The notes beneath the pieces were generated by a model that was not told where the DNA came from, ran no database searches, and saw only the letters and a program-made list of their open reading frames with translations. 64,000 nucleotides of DNA, from the NCBI GenBank assembly GCA_950295325.1, contig OX485803.1, forward strand, positions 50,733,554-50,797,553. The letters are read 5' to 3'. Source of the stretch: Polytrichum commune. Taxonomy: Eukaryota; Streptophyta; Polytrichopsida; Polytrichales; Polytrichaceae. A program made the position numbers and the translations under genes. How positions within the stretch are numbered: the stretch's first letter is position 1; every line of letters starts with the position of its first letter. Below are positions 34,706 to 46,244 of the stretch, piece after piece.

Positions 34706-34913
34706 CAGTGTCCGGCATGCATCCGGGAGAGAGTGTTGGGCATCATAGGTCAAGATCCAAGTCCACCTGGTTTTCTCTATCTTAGTTTTAGGTACATTCT
34801 ATGGAGTCCCCTAAAACGATTGGAAACCCTCCTAAACTCTTGACCTTTGACTGGTTGGTTCTCAAACTCAACTGGTTGATCTGTATCTTGTGGTTGGTTC
34901 CCCCCATTCATTT
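34706..34913 (-). mobile_element. hAT-type MITE, AACCGGTT family, diverged copy
   Basis: 208 bp, starting CAGTGTCCGG and ending CCCCCCATTCATTT, flanked by GTCGGAAG (34698-34705) and GTCAGAAG (34914-34921), a 7/8 duplication. Most AACCGG words have become AACTGG or GATTGG, so this is an old copy. Confidence 0.7.
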
Positions 34914-35238
34914 GTCAGAAGTCATTTGAAGTGAGAATATAACTCCATGTCCAGAGAGAGAGAGAAGAGAGAGAGAGCTAGGGAGCTAGGCAGCAGGTCT
35001 TATCCCCGACTGAAGCAGCTGTGTGCAGGGGAGGTCTGGCTGCAGTGTCGGCCATGAGCGCATCAAGTGCAAGCACAAGCATTTGAACAGGAATGGGTTG
35101 GATAGTAAGGTAGTATTTGGGACAGGAATTAAGTAGCAGAAAGCATATGGGCCATGATGATGTGCCACTGCTCTTGCCCTCCCAGGAGGCTGCTCGCAAC
35201 ATGGCACATGCCTGCCCACAGTCGCTTGTCAGGGATTA

Positions 35239-35469
35239 CTACACTAAACATGATGTTTAGTGTCACTTACTGTCTGGATTTATGCAACACTACCAATTGT
35301 TCTTGTTCGCTGTACATCTCATTTTTTACCAGCAAAGGTCGAATTGGTTGTTTGGACATTATAGAACATCAACAACTTTACTTGGTAAAAAAATTATACC
35401 AATCGTAAAAAGATATAGGAATGTGTAACTCCGAATAGTAAATGACACTAAATATCATTTATTGTGTAG
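35239..35469 (+). mobile_element. CTACACTAAA-family MITE, 231 bp
   Basis: Left CTACACTAAACATGATG followed by TTTAGTGTCA; right, reversed, CTACACAATAAATGATA followed by TTTAGTGTCA. The right half matches 63640-63751 (GTTGTTTGGACA.TATA.AACAT). No convincing target duplication. Confidence 0.75.
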
Positions 35470-36690
35470 CCCTTAAAAGACATGGGATGTGAGTTTTTAG
35501 GCCCACTTCATCCTATGGCCAAGGGTTGTGGCATGTGACCATCAAGTTGTGAGGGACCTTGAAACTCATCCAAAGGCCATACCGTGGAAAATTGAATTTG
35601 GATTTTGTGTGGGCAAAGGCCTTTAAGTGCAATGCAAAGACATGTGCCGTTGGGTTGTAATAAATCAAGGCTTGTGGATTTTAAAGTGTCATGATCTCTT
35701 TGAGATAGATCCACTTCTTTGAGGTGGGTTGGATGCACAATTTGGTACATCAAGAAACATGTTTCATTGCATTTTATGTAGGATTTCATTTATTGCATCC
35801 ATTCAATTTTTCACGGTCCCTTATGCCTTCAAGCTCTAGGTTACAATGTGAAGTGGGATAGTCTTGGCATTTTACACCAACTATATATATTATTTTTTAA
35901 TGGTCACATGCCCCGAAGCTTTAGTGTCAAGGCAAATAACGGGGATTGCAATGTGGTAGCCAAGACCAAAAATCATAGTCACAGAAGCCGGAGTTCTTCC
36001 GTGCATGTCAACGTTTTCAGCAGAAACAATTGAAGCTCGAAGCAATTGACCTTTGAAGTTTCAGTGGAACAGTTGAACATGTAATATATGAAGACCATCC
36101 TCGAAAGGGGAGAGTAGTATTGCCCCAATGTCCCCTTGTCCGGTGGGCATCGGGTCATTGACATTACGAACGGACACTTTATTCACGCTGGCCCCTTCAA
36201 AGGGACCGGAGTTTCTATCTATCTATGAAGACCAATTTTGATATTTTAAACTAAAGCGCACCTCTCATTTTTAATTTGCTTGCCTCAATTTCGGTGGCTG
36301 TGTTGTTTATTCTTTGCCACTGGTTACTTACATTTCATGTGTGCAACATACCTCAACATACCTCAACATACGCAACATGTGTACCAATGTAGCTGTCACA
36401 TGCCAGTTATAATTTGCAAACTTCATGTTGGTTCTGATAATGAGTCATTTGATTCCAGACATCTGTTAAGTAACATCCCTATACAGGGATTGCCCCACAA
36501 AATATTAGTTGTGGTGGTCCTTGGTTCGGTGGGTCCTCATATATATGAGGTCAATCACTACACCGGTCAGTGCCTCGATCTCATTCTGGGTGGATCGGGT
36601 AAGTTAGTTTCTTTTAGATTCGATGTTGCAGGGTGGGCCTTCATTGGATTGATGTTTCATGTTCATGTTCATGTCCACTGTCCTACAAGG
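35470..36690. other. Intergenic, nothing recognised
   Basis: Includes a triple 10-base repeat CCTCAACATA at 36343-36372. The 137-codon plus-strand frame at 36280-36693 spans it and shows no known motif. Confidence 0.4.
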
Positions 36691-37570
36691 TGATCAGTTT
36701 GGTGTCATGACTGGCACATGCTTCTTCGTCTCCTTGAATGCCACCTAAGATATGTGGGTGTTGTTTGGTTTGTTCTTCATGTTCTCCGACTTCAACTGAT
36801 CAAGGTAGACGAGGCTAAGTTGGTCAGCTTCCTGAGTCATACACCTATTTTTGGTTTCTATTCAGCGGTACAATCGATTCAATTTGATGAGTGAGAAATA
36901 CATGGTGATTTAGTTTGCTTTGATGATATTTGGGTTAGTCACTTTTGCAAAAGTCAAACGACACCCACCATCCTCTATAATGAGGAGTGATATCCACCGA
37001 GCTATGACACGCTTGCTTTTTTTGGTTGAGGTGAGTAAATTAGGAGGCGGCATGTGGCCATGAGGTGCCAACCGACTTTGTATTGTGGGTATCCTATAAT
37101 GAAAAAGCAATTTGGCAACATTTTAACTTACATGTGACCACTTTAGAGACATGATACAACCAATATTGGGATTCAACTTGGTTTTCATTGGCAAATGACC
37201 CATGTAGAATTTGTTGATGGTGTTGTTCACTTATTGCTCCCGATTCGCACTTGTTAACATGCTCAAGCTTCTAATGCTTGAACCCATCGGCCAGATGATT
37301 CTATAGAACTAGAGGTGTCCACATTACCCTCATCCACCTTAGATTTACACAACAAAACATGTGTTACATCAACAAATCTATGTTGAAGCATCAACAAAAG
37401 TGAATTGAAATCAAACACCCTCCAATTTGGTTATGGTTATCGGAAATGTAGTCACTTTGAAAATACACTCCACTCTCTTTAACGCATGTGCCTTTATGGT
37501 GTTTGTTTTTTGATCCTCACCTAAACTACACCATGATTGAATATTGTATAGGTGTCCGGCTATAAAAAGT
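36690..37570 (+). repeat. Dispersed repeat shared with 45860-46240, interrupted copy
   Basis: Shares AAGATATGTGGGTGTT.T with 45950, and TTACACAACAAAACATG, CATCAACAAA and TTTGTTTTTTGATCCTCACC with 45930-46235. In this copy the shared pieces (about 36745-36800 and 37310-37560) are separated by about 500 unrelated bases, so something inserted here or was lost at the other locus. Confidence 0.5.
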
Positions 37571-38520
37571 AGCCGAATTAGAGCCCAACCCTGCATCCCT
37601 AATTGTGTGCAAACAATGGACAACATAATTAATATATGGGCGGTTCTATCTTGGCCAACAATGAACAAGTTGAGGCGGGTCTTCAAATGAAACAACAAGG
37701 GGGGCCATCACCATGTCCATATATACCAGGGACCATTCCCTCGCATGTAAGTGACTGAGGGGGGACAAGGGCAACTGTAAAGGGAGGCCATTGGGATTAC
37801 TGTTCTCCCTCTTTAGTATGACACATTTGAGAAAACACAAAAAAAAGTCGTATTATTGAGGTGTTGTCTTCTCATTAATATAAAAAATGGCATAAAGTTG
37901 TCGTATAATCAAGGGAATACAAAAACATAAGTAATATGAGCTTAAAAATAAATATACAACAAGTTTAAGCAATGTAGATGGTATGAAATAATAACTTATA
38001 ACTCCAAACAAATACAAACATTCTCAAGAACTCTTGAAATAAGAGTCCAAGGATCTCTGGTGTTGCTTACCCAAGTTAGCAACTATCATCTTATCTTAAT
38101 TTCCTACTAACTTTTGAAAACTAATAATTTCATTAGCACTAAAATATAAATAGTTCTCTAATAATAAACCAGACAATAATGATGCATGACGTTTAGCATC
38201 AAGGTACTAGTGATATTATATCACCCGTGCACAAGGCAACATACTAGGTAGGAGGCCAATCTAACCCTAACCATGTGCACTCTACACTCGTAACCCTAAT
38301 TCTCACTAAGTTCCCAAGGATAAGTGAAGTTCCCAAGTACAATAATTCCCAAGTGAAAATGGATGTATGTTAGACGTACATAACACAAATGAAAGGAATG
38401 TTAGCATTACCTAGCTCTTTAGTATGACAAAACGGACATTTCTAAATGTCACATTATCGAGTGCCGTAGTCGTATAAAAGAGGGAGCTTAGAACCAAAGA
38501 GTTTGGTGTTGCAAAAATGT
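37571..38520. other. Intergenic, nothing recognised
   Basis: AT-rich, no supported gene. Confidence 0.4.
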
Positions 38521-38524
38521 ATTA

Positions 38525-38584
38525 GGTAATCGTTTTATTGGAACCGGTTCTGCACCAATAACCGGTTCCAATAAAACGATTACC
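38525..38584. repeat. Perfect palindrome, 25-base arms and 10-base loop
   Basis: 38525-38549 and 38560-38584 are exact reverse complements (GGTAATCGTTTTATTGG then AACCGGTT). Lack of any mismatch implies a recent origin or selection. It directly abuts the inverted-repeat element at 38587-38770, two bases apart. Confidence 0.9.
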
Positions 38585-38586
38585 GG

Positions 38587-38770
38587 ACGTAACCGGTTGG
38601 CCGCTTTGTTGAGCCGCGCAGATGACCTAAACAGTGGGTCACCTGTCACCATAACCGATTTAGATGATCATAACCGGCTGGGATGTCGAGGTTATCGTCA
38701 ACAAACCTGTGTGCTCAGAGCCAATCGTGTAGTGCCACCTTGGCGAAACAAAGCGGCCAACCGGTTACGT
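38587..38770. mobile_element. Unclassified element with perfect 24-base inverted ends
   Basis: 38587-38610 and 38747-38770 are exact reverse complements (ACGTAACCGGTTGGCC then GCTTTGTT). The 136-base interior has more ACCGG words but no open frame of note. Flanks show no target duplication, so the superfamily is open; the shared AACCGGTT words suggest a tie to the 226-bp family. Confidence 0.7.
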
Positions 38771-39017
38771 GTCATAGTATTGAGGGTGGTGTAGTAACGA
38801 GGTTAGAGTGTACGACCAACCACTTTGCATGTTGAGGACGGGGACAGAGCGGGAGCGGGGTGGATCCCAGGAGGAATGCACCCTGGGAACGTGGCCACTC
38901 ATGGCCGGCCGGTAGGGTAGGGAAGGGAAAGGAAACAGGTGCCCAGTCCGGCTAGCTACTTGTGTACGGCCCCTAGCTGCACCATTACCTATCCCCTCCT
39001 CATCGATTGCTGACTTA

Positions 39018-39803
39018 GGGCTGCTTCACACTATGGCCGTCGAAGTCGAGAGGCCGTGGGATTGATAGACTAGCCACACCGGGGGTCCAGCCGGGGCCCA
39101 GCCAGTGCCTCCCCCCCCCCCCCCGGATATTGGGCTGGTCATCCATGTGGCAACCCAGGGCACTAGGGACACCGTCCCAAAGGGTCCCGGTTGGCTGGAT
39201 GCCGACCCAATATCCGGGGGGGGGGGGGGGGGCGCACTGGCTGGGCCCCGGCTGGACCCCCCCGGTGTGGCAACTCTATGAGTGGCCAAACTTTGTTGAA
39301 AGTCCAAAGAAATGGGTTAAAAATACATAGCCAATAAAACATAGTAATTAGAGTCTTTTGCCGGGTATAGTGTGAAGCTTCCAAAGGCCAAGCCCAAAGT
39401 CCAAACCCCTTTGGCCATGAACTCCCATGACCTCTCAACTTGGACAGTCATAGTGTGAAGCCTCCAAAGGTCAAGCCCAAAGTCCAAACCTAAAGGACAT
39501 CCAACTTTATTCCTTGCCCAAAATAACCCCTCCAATCTGACGACCAAGATCTTGTTAATGATTGATTTTTTATCGAAACAAACCGACGACCTCTCGACCA
39601 TAGTTTGGGTTCCCATTCCCATCCGACCCAAACTTCCTTCGAGAGTCCGTTGCCTTTCTCAAAAAGTAATCATTTAAAATTGTAACGGCCTTTGGACTTT
39701 GGCCTTGGTGTGAAGGATCAAGAGGCCAAACTCTTGGTTTCTTGCAATATGATTGGTGGAAATCGATGGCCTCTCGACCTTCGGCCATAGTGTGAAGCGC
39801 CCC
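39018..39803. mobile_element. PIF/Harbinger-type (Tourist-like) MITE with TTA duplication
   Basis: Left end GGGCTGCTTCACACTATGG, right end reversed GGGGCGCTTCACACTATGG, with similarity extending about 45 bases (GTCGAGAGGCC). Flanked by TTA at 39015-39017 and 39804-39806, the 3-base duplication of this superfamily. Internally, a block with TGTGAAGC.TCCAAAGG and AAGCCCAAAGTCCAAACC is repeated at about 39370 and 39453 and inverted near 39690. A GC-rich palindromic element at 39074-39270 is nested inside. Confidence 0.8.
39074..39270. mobile_element. GC-rich palindromic MITE (CCACACCGGGGG family), copy 1
   Basis: Arms of about 61-65 bases (39074-39134 and 39206-39270), nearly exact reverse complements including a poly-C and a poly-G tract, around a 71-base spacer. 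Ends read CCACACCGGGGGTCCAGCC. The spacer word CTAGGGACA and the following GTCCCAAAG are shared with copy 2 at 46245-46369. Confidence 0.8.
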
Positions 39804-39886
39804 TTACACAAAACCCACATACCCGCATATGGTTTCCTAACGCCTACCAAGGGGGTAATAGTAACGCCCCCCCCATCCCCCCTCAT

Positions 39887-40112
39887 CAATGATCAGGGAG
39901 AACCGGCAGTTAGTTACAAATGAACCGGTTGAGTTTGAGAAATAACTGGTTGAAATTCAAAACTGCAGGAAAATTACCGATAATTTTAGAAGAATCTATA
40001 GAATATACCCCAATTTAATAAAAGAAAACCGGAGAATGCCAACATGTAACCGGTTGGCCTTTCAAACACTAGGATCTCAACCGATTATGCCCAAAAATCT
40101 CCCCGATCACTG
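39887..40112 (+). mobile_element. hAT-type MITE, AACCGGTT family, best-preserved copy
   Basis: 226 bp. Ends CAATGATCAGGGAGA and, reversed, CAGTGATCGGGGAGA. Flanked by a perfect 8-base duplication CCCCTCAT (39879-39886 and 40113-40120), the hAT signature. The body has AACCGGTTGAGTTTGAGAA near the left and AACCGGTTGG near the right. Non-autonomous, with no coding potential. Confidence 0.92.
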
Positions 40113-40640
40113 CCCCTCATATGTTGGTTGTTGACTTGACATACTAATTTATGTTTATTAGACTAATCCAATGTTTTTGATTTTGATTTAGGATTGTATA
40201 ATAATACTCATCCTATTCAGCTTCTTTCCTGATTGATGGGTTACTTACATATAACCTAGATATTTAATTCTTGGGGACGGCACCTCTCTAAGAAATTGAC
40301 ATACACGTACGAGAACCAAATGTTTGTTTGAGCTTTGGGGGATGTTTATCTTCATCTTTGGAATATTTTTTGGAGCCCTATAATTAATAAAGTTCCTACT
40401 TATCAACATTTACCTCCACTCTATGGGTGATTATAAATCCCAAATTTTGCAATAAATTGCATCATGTTTTATTTATAGAAGCTAGGGATTCAATTTTTTC
40501 CTTGTTTGCTAATGTTCATTATTTGCTAATGTTTGTCACATAAGGAAACATAGCAAATTGACATAATGTCTAAGCAATTTGAAGATAGTTTGATTTATGT
40601 AGCTGAGGGAGTTGTGCATAATGACAATGGAGAGGGATAA

Positions 40641-40925
40641 CTACACTAAATACGATATTTAGTGTCACCAATTCCATTTATCTTATAGATTTACGGTGTT
40701 GCAATTACTGTCACTTACCAAGTTAATTTGCATCCAAAATTTCAATCATCCATGACAATATTTCATCACGAGTTGTCGACAAGAGAAGGTAGGGTTTTGG
40801 CTAATGGATGAACTCATCCATCATCCATGACAATATTTGTTCACTTATTCATAAGAAGTGTCATCCAAAAAGTTACCATAGTGACATAAAATACCATATG
40901 ACACTAAATATCATATTTAATGTAG
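40641..40925 (+). mobile_element. CTACACTAAA-family MITE, 285 bp
   Basis: Left CTACACTAAATACGATA then TTTAGTGTCA; right reversed CTACATTAAATATGATA then TTTAGTGTCA. The interior matches the inverted orientation of 47341-47703 (ATTCATAAGAAGTGTCATCC). Confidence 0.8.
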
Positions 40926-41660
40926 TTCAATGTGCTTCTAACCCTAAGCACCTTTTTTTCCTTCTTCTTGTTTCAACCACATAGGGACCAAAGTTCATGC
41001 AAAGTGGACCAAATCTCATCCACAATGATTGAAATTTCAATCATTTTCCTAACAAATCCTTTTTTTTTATAATTAACATAACTTAACTTTCTCTATAAAT
41101 GTACTCATTTTACAAAAAAATTATTCCTTCCAATATACATAAATCACTAGTGAACATTACTAGACACAATTTGGTTTTGTAGGACCTCCCGAGGGGTAAT
41201 AGTAACTATATGCTCCCTATAAGGTTGGTTGTTGATTCATCCCGGTTAAAGCTCACTAGGCTAATCTAGTGCCTTTGACTTCAATTCATGGGTTAATGTA
41301 GCTTAAAATAATTATTCCCGGGCTCTACAACAATAATCGGCATTTTCACCCTCCTCCCTCTCCTAGAGAAGCATTACTCATCCTCCCTAAAAGCAATGTG
41401 ATCAAATAATCCAAGATGCATGGAACTAAAACGTGCATACAACAACAAAATAAAAGAAGATGCAATCTACATCTAAAACCGGTTATTGCCATTTCCACTT
41501 GACGCCTATAGCCTAAGTGCACATGTATAAAGTTTTTTCATGAAGTTCAAAAGGTGTGCATAAATTTAGATTCACTTAAATTTGTAAGAAAAACAATTAT
41601 TACTATTTTTGCAGGGATAGAGAGGCCCTAGGCTAGATCACATCTTCATTTAGCTGGGCC
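40926..41660. other. Intergenic, nothing recognised
   Basis: AT-rich, no supported gene. Confidence 0.4.
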
Positions 41661-41668
41661 CTGCCCCT

Positions 41669-42126
41669 CCCACGCCTCCTTCACTGCTCGGTTTTCTTGC
41701 TTGCACGTGCGTGGGAACTCTTCGCTGTTGGGAACCAATGTGACAATATCCGGTCACTTAAACCATTGAGCTCCTTCAGCATGTGAAGAAACTCCATCAA
41801 TTAACTCGGGGAGAACGAAAGTGATGCCAACTTGAATGTCCGTAATTCTGACCGGGTATTGTCACACATTGGTTCCCTACGAGGAAGAGTTCCCACACAG
41901 GTGCGGGTAGGAAGACCGGACAGTGAAGGAGGCGTGGAAGGGGCCCGGTCACTTAAACCATTAAGCTCCTTTGGCACATGAAGGAACTCCATCAACTAAC
42001 TTACAAATAATAAAAGTGATGTCAAACTTGCATTTTGACCGGTTGTTGTCGCACATTGGTTCCCTACAAGGAAGAGTTCCCACGCAGGTGCGGACAAGAC
42101 GACTGGGTAGTGAAGGAGGCGTGGGA
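41669..42126. repeat. Inverted plus tandem repeat complex (three copies of one arm)
   Basis: 41669-41753 is an inverted copy of 41852-41938, and 42036-42124 is a third copy in the second orientation. 41748-41939 and 41944-42126 are tandem direct repeats of about 185 bases sharing GGTCACTTAAACCATT, ACATTGGTTCCCTAC and AGTGAAGGAGGCGTGG. The simplest history is a foldback element whose right half was duplicated in tandem. Confidence 0.75.
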
Positions 42127-42169
42127 GAGGGGGGAGAGACCAACTTAATGAAAACATGATCTAGTCCCC

Positions 42170-42262
42170 GATTTGGACGAACGAACCCATACACTTGTTC
42201 CTTTGTTGGATGCCTGGACCCTTGCCTCCAAGGAACCAATGTACGGACTGGTTCCCGGGGGC
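42170..42262 (+). mobile_element. Mutator-type mini-MITE, diverged copy
   Basis: 93 bp matching the element at 43229-43322 (GAACCCATACACTTGTTCC, AAGGAACCAATGT). Starts GATTTGGACGAAC. No target duplication visible. Confidence 0.6.
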
Positions 42263-43228
42263 AATAGAGAGGCCTGCTCAGACGTCTACGCGCACCACCA
42301 ACCCGACACTGTCAGTCCTAGCATCGTGGCTCTCCAATGGCGCTGTCAGAAGCAGGGTTCCAAATGCAAAAAGGAGGAGGAGGACCTGCCTGCATCCGAG
42401 CACCCAAATACAGTATACTTGCTTATGAGCAGCTTTTTCATTCTCAAGGTGATAATTCAGCAGCAGCAGCAGGCAGACAATGCTGAGGCGACAATATATA
42501 TCATCGCCGCATAGCATACGAACTCCCAAAGGGTGGCCGCAATCGCACCCCGCCTCACCTGATCAAGCCCCTCTGTATGTACTGAGCATCTGTGTGTGTG
42601 CGGGCTTGGAACTCGAGGAGGAGTCTGTCCTCTTCACATCGCTCGCAGGCACAATATGCCAGTGCGGTCTAGCTATGTCGTCAAATGGAGTTGGTGTCAC
42701 CTATGTGTGAGGGCCATTGTCATCCGTAACTTGGTGGAATCCTAGATTCTTGGGCGAAGGGAAGGGGGCCGGGGAGGACACCGGTCTTCGTGTCATTATA
42801 ATAGTCCACTATGTCCAAGGATTAGTGGGCACACATGTAAACTTGAAGGTGATGATACTGGTGGGAATTCCATGGAGCTCGGAAATGACCATTCTAAAGT
42901 TAATAGGATCTCCGAATTTACATCGTCGAATCATCCCGAACTAGTTTTAGTGAGATTAAGTTGGGATAACCTACATGCATCCCAAAGAGTTGCTCCTTAC
43001 TATGTTTCAATGCCCAATGACCTTGTGTGTTTTTGACAGTGACATAAAATGTTTCATTTGTTTTAAATCAAAAAGAAAAGAAAAGAAAAGAAAAGAAACA
43101 TATTACATTGGGATGACATGATCAATCACAAACTTAAAGGGGGTGGTGAGGCTATCCGATTTCAAAGCCTAAGATGTCCACTAGATTGGGCCTCACACTA
43201 GGTAAAGTGATTGAGGCACAACACCTCA
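42263..43228. other. Intergenic with a locally GC-richer stretch
   Basis: 42280-42720 is less AT-rich than its surroundings and has a (CAG)4 run near 42458-42472. Frames of 75-113 codons overlap on both strands; none is recognisable. (AAAAG)n at 43070-43097. Confidence 0.4.
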
Positions 43229-43322
43229 GATTTGGGCGAACCAACCCATACACTCGTTCCTTGTTGGATGTCTAAACCCTTTCCTTCAAGGAACCAGTGT
43301 GCAGGTTGGTTCGCCCCAACCC
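43229..43322 (+). mobile_element. Mutator-type mini-MITE, 94 bp with 9-base duplication
   Basis: Ends GATTTGGGCGAACCAACC and, reversed, GGGTTGGGGCGAACCAACC, with pairing continuing inward (GTTCCTTG with CAAGGAAC) so that nearly the whole element folds back. Flanked by a perfect AACACCTCA (43220-43228 and 43323-43331). Nine-base duplications and a G start are typical of Mutator-like elements. Confidence 0.8.
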
Positions 43323-43638
43323 AACACCTCACCCCACCTATATAGTATTGAAATCTAACCATCCAAAACACACACGAATGGGTAAATCATGTGGGAAATG
43401 ACTTGCGTCTCTTTCCAACCACCTCACTATAAACGATTTCCCATATGAATATTTTTCCATGATGACTTCAAATGTTGTGTTAAGTATTCAAATGTAGAAT
43501 ACCAAGATGAGATCTTCCAAACTTATCATAAAAGTAATGCTCAAAAGAAAATGACTAGATCTAGTTTTGGAGATAAATTTCATGACCTTAACTATTTTGA
43601 ACTAGATTTATTTTCTTCATATTCCTTGAATTCACTTT

Positions 43639-43799
43639 CTCGGGGGGTTCACTCCCTCTTATATTTGCACTATGTTTCACTATTTTAAAATCCCCTATTT
43701 TACATGTACATTTTTTACAAAATTTATCTACAATGATTATATTGGACCCTATTTTTTATCACACGTTGTTCTACGATTTTCGCCAGTGAACCCCCCGAG
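43639..43799. mobile_element. hAT-type MITE, poly-G family, 161 bp
   Basis: Perfect 15-base inverted ends CTCGGGGGGTTCACT (43639-43653 and 43785-43799), flanked by a perfect 8-base duplication TTCACTTT (43631-43638 and 43800-43807). AT-rich interior without coding capacity. Confidence 0.93.
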
Positions 43800-43807
43800 T
43801 TCACTTT

Positions 43808-45850
43808 AAACTTGAGGTCATCATCAAATATTTTGTAAAAAAATTAATTCAATGTAATTTTATTATATTTTAAGCACATTTTTGACAATTACTTGTTCAA
43901 CATCACCACTTGCATACCACTTGCATGGTCTTCTTACAAATGTGGACTTTTATTTGAGGTTTTTTTGTCAACACAAATTTCTTGGCTTTGTAAATCAATA
44001 TGTTTTAAAAAAGTTCATGACTTTTTTTTTCATAAATTTTAAAGTTAGTATATAGTTTTAAGTCACTCTCACTTAAACTTGTGCAAGGATCAAGATCTAT
44101 CCACTTCACCGTACTTGCACGCACCTATCTAATGAAACTTGGAAAAGAATAGTGGTAGGGCCATGCAATTTTAATAGAGAGGAAAAGAAACTAGAAATTA
44201 TAAAACTTGAATGAAGGTTGAGATCCACCACAAAGTGCGGATGCACAATGCATGGATGTAGGTGGCAAGTATGAATCTACAAGTGACGATATAGACAAAT
44301 CAAGTCCATAAAACGATGACGCTAGTAGGTATACGGAGCCACTCAAGTGAGTCACAAACCAATAATCCTTGAAGGTCATTGAGAACCACCTAGGTCCTCG
44401 ATAGACTAGTACATTTTAGAGGAGTCATGAAGACTTCATGGTCAAGGTAGAGCACCCTACAACCATTGTCCAACCAAAATTGACACCCTAGAGCTTGCAC
44501 AATAAGTACATTGTGATTTTTATGTTCACTACCCACTCTTATTTTTTTTGTTGAAAAAATAATAGGTTTGGTTACATGTTAAGTTCTGAAGCAGTCAAGG
44601 TGGAGAGCTTAAGGATTTTTGTGGAGTTTAAGGTGGCTACATTTAGATGAATCAAAGGGAGTATTTGGCGAATGCACCTACCCTATTTGTCAATTTTGGT
44701 GGCGACTCCTAATTGTACATGAAAGAAACCCACGACTACATTTATACAGACATATAAAATAATGAGTGGTCCAATATTTATATTCACAATCTACAAGTGG
44801 CCACACACACCACACAGTATGGGTGAAGTTGGCTATGTATTGAAATTAGCTACACCCAAAACAATTGCACTTGTCCATTAAACCTCTAGTGGATTTCAAG
44901 TTCACCTAGTTTGCAAATGCATGAGATGATCAACATGCACATATCATACATTCAAAGCACTTAGCAACATCTTAGGCCAACAAGTGTTGCACCAACCTTC
45001 TTAAATATCAATGTAGACCAAATTTGAATTAGTTTGCACGTGTATAAGATCATGAACATTGAAACATTATACACTTGAAGTACCTAATGCAATTCTACAC
45101 CCAAAAAGATTGGACCAACTCTCTTAAATAAGAGAATGCACCCAAAGTTAACATCATTGCTTAAAAAGACCACTCTTATAATCACACATATGAGTACAAA
45201 TAGGTAGGGAGGGAGGTTGGCGCCTTCAAGCACCACCAGTGCGTTCTACTTCGAAACTTGAAATTTGGTACCCATATTTCTTAAACTCCACTACAATCAA
45301 AACGTGGCGCCACTAATCACCACTACATGATTAAAGAGGCTACAAGGTACAAGCTAAGAAAGCAAGGGGGTGGCGTATTGTGACCATAGGGGTGGAGAGT
45401 GGAGGAGCAAGTGGCAACACCACTCACCCCAACCAACTAAACCCTAGGTGACATGAGGCCTTGGATGAGAAGATGGGCTCCATCCATGGCTCATAGTGCA
45501 ACTCACTAGCTACTCCCAATCTTGGATCTTAGGGGTGGATCCCAATCTTTAGGCGACTCCACTCCACTCCACCCATACGAAGCTAGTTGGTGCCACCCCT
45601 TACCCACAAAGAGTGGAGGTGGTACTTACAATGCAAAAATCCAAAATTTTTAAACATACGTTTGTGAATCAATTCACTTCACTGTAGCAATGTGGCTACT
45701 AGTAGCCGGAAAGAAAAGGGTTGTCCACCATCTTAACATCATCCTCCCATGGTAGTCGTGGATCAACCACCAATAAAATTTGGATAATAACTTCAAATAA
45801 GACATACTTTGGTATTGTTGACATCCCATGTGAATCTCCAGTCAATGCTT
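43808..45850. other. Intergenic, nothing recognised
   Basis: AT-rich. No supported gene or element ends. Confidence 0.4.
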
Positions 45851-45859
45851 AGCTCTTGA

Positions 45860-46240
45860 AACAAGCACTTTAACACCATCTACCTTAAGGAAGTTAGGAC
45901 ATGGTTGCAATTCTCATTCCCTATTTACATGAAACATGTAAGATATGTGGGTGTTATCTGGTTCATTTTGCATGTTGAACTTCTTCAACTTCTACCGATT
46001 AGATGTACACAACAAAAAAAAATCCTACTGCATTAGCAAATCAACGATGCAACATCTACAAAAACTGGATTGAAAATTAGACCTCCCTTGATTTAGTTAT
46101 GCTTATTGATTCTTGGTTTCTTAGGTCCTCCCTATAATGTTCATTATTGAGTGTAGAGTAGTTATCAATGTTTGAAGACGTAGTCCAATCTCTTAAACAT
46201 GTGTCTTTGTAATGTTGCTCTTTGATCCTCACCAGTACCC
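45860..46240 (+). repeat. Dispersed repeat shared with 36690-37570
   Basis: More compact copy of the repeat described there, without the roughly 500-base interruption. Ends at TTTGATCCTCACC just before the GC-rich palindromic MITE at 46245. Confidence 0.5.
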
Positions 46241-46244
46241 CGAC

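Noticed and set aside
36280-36693. 137-codon plus-strand frame
   Set aside because: Spans a simple CCTCAACATA repeat and has no recognisable domain.
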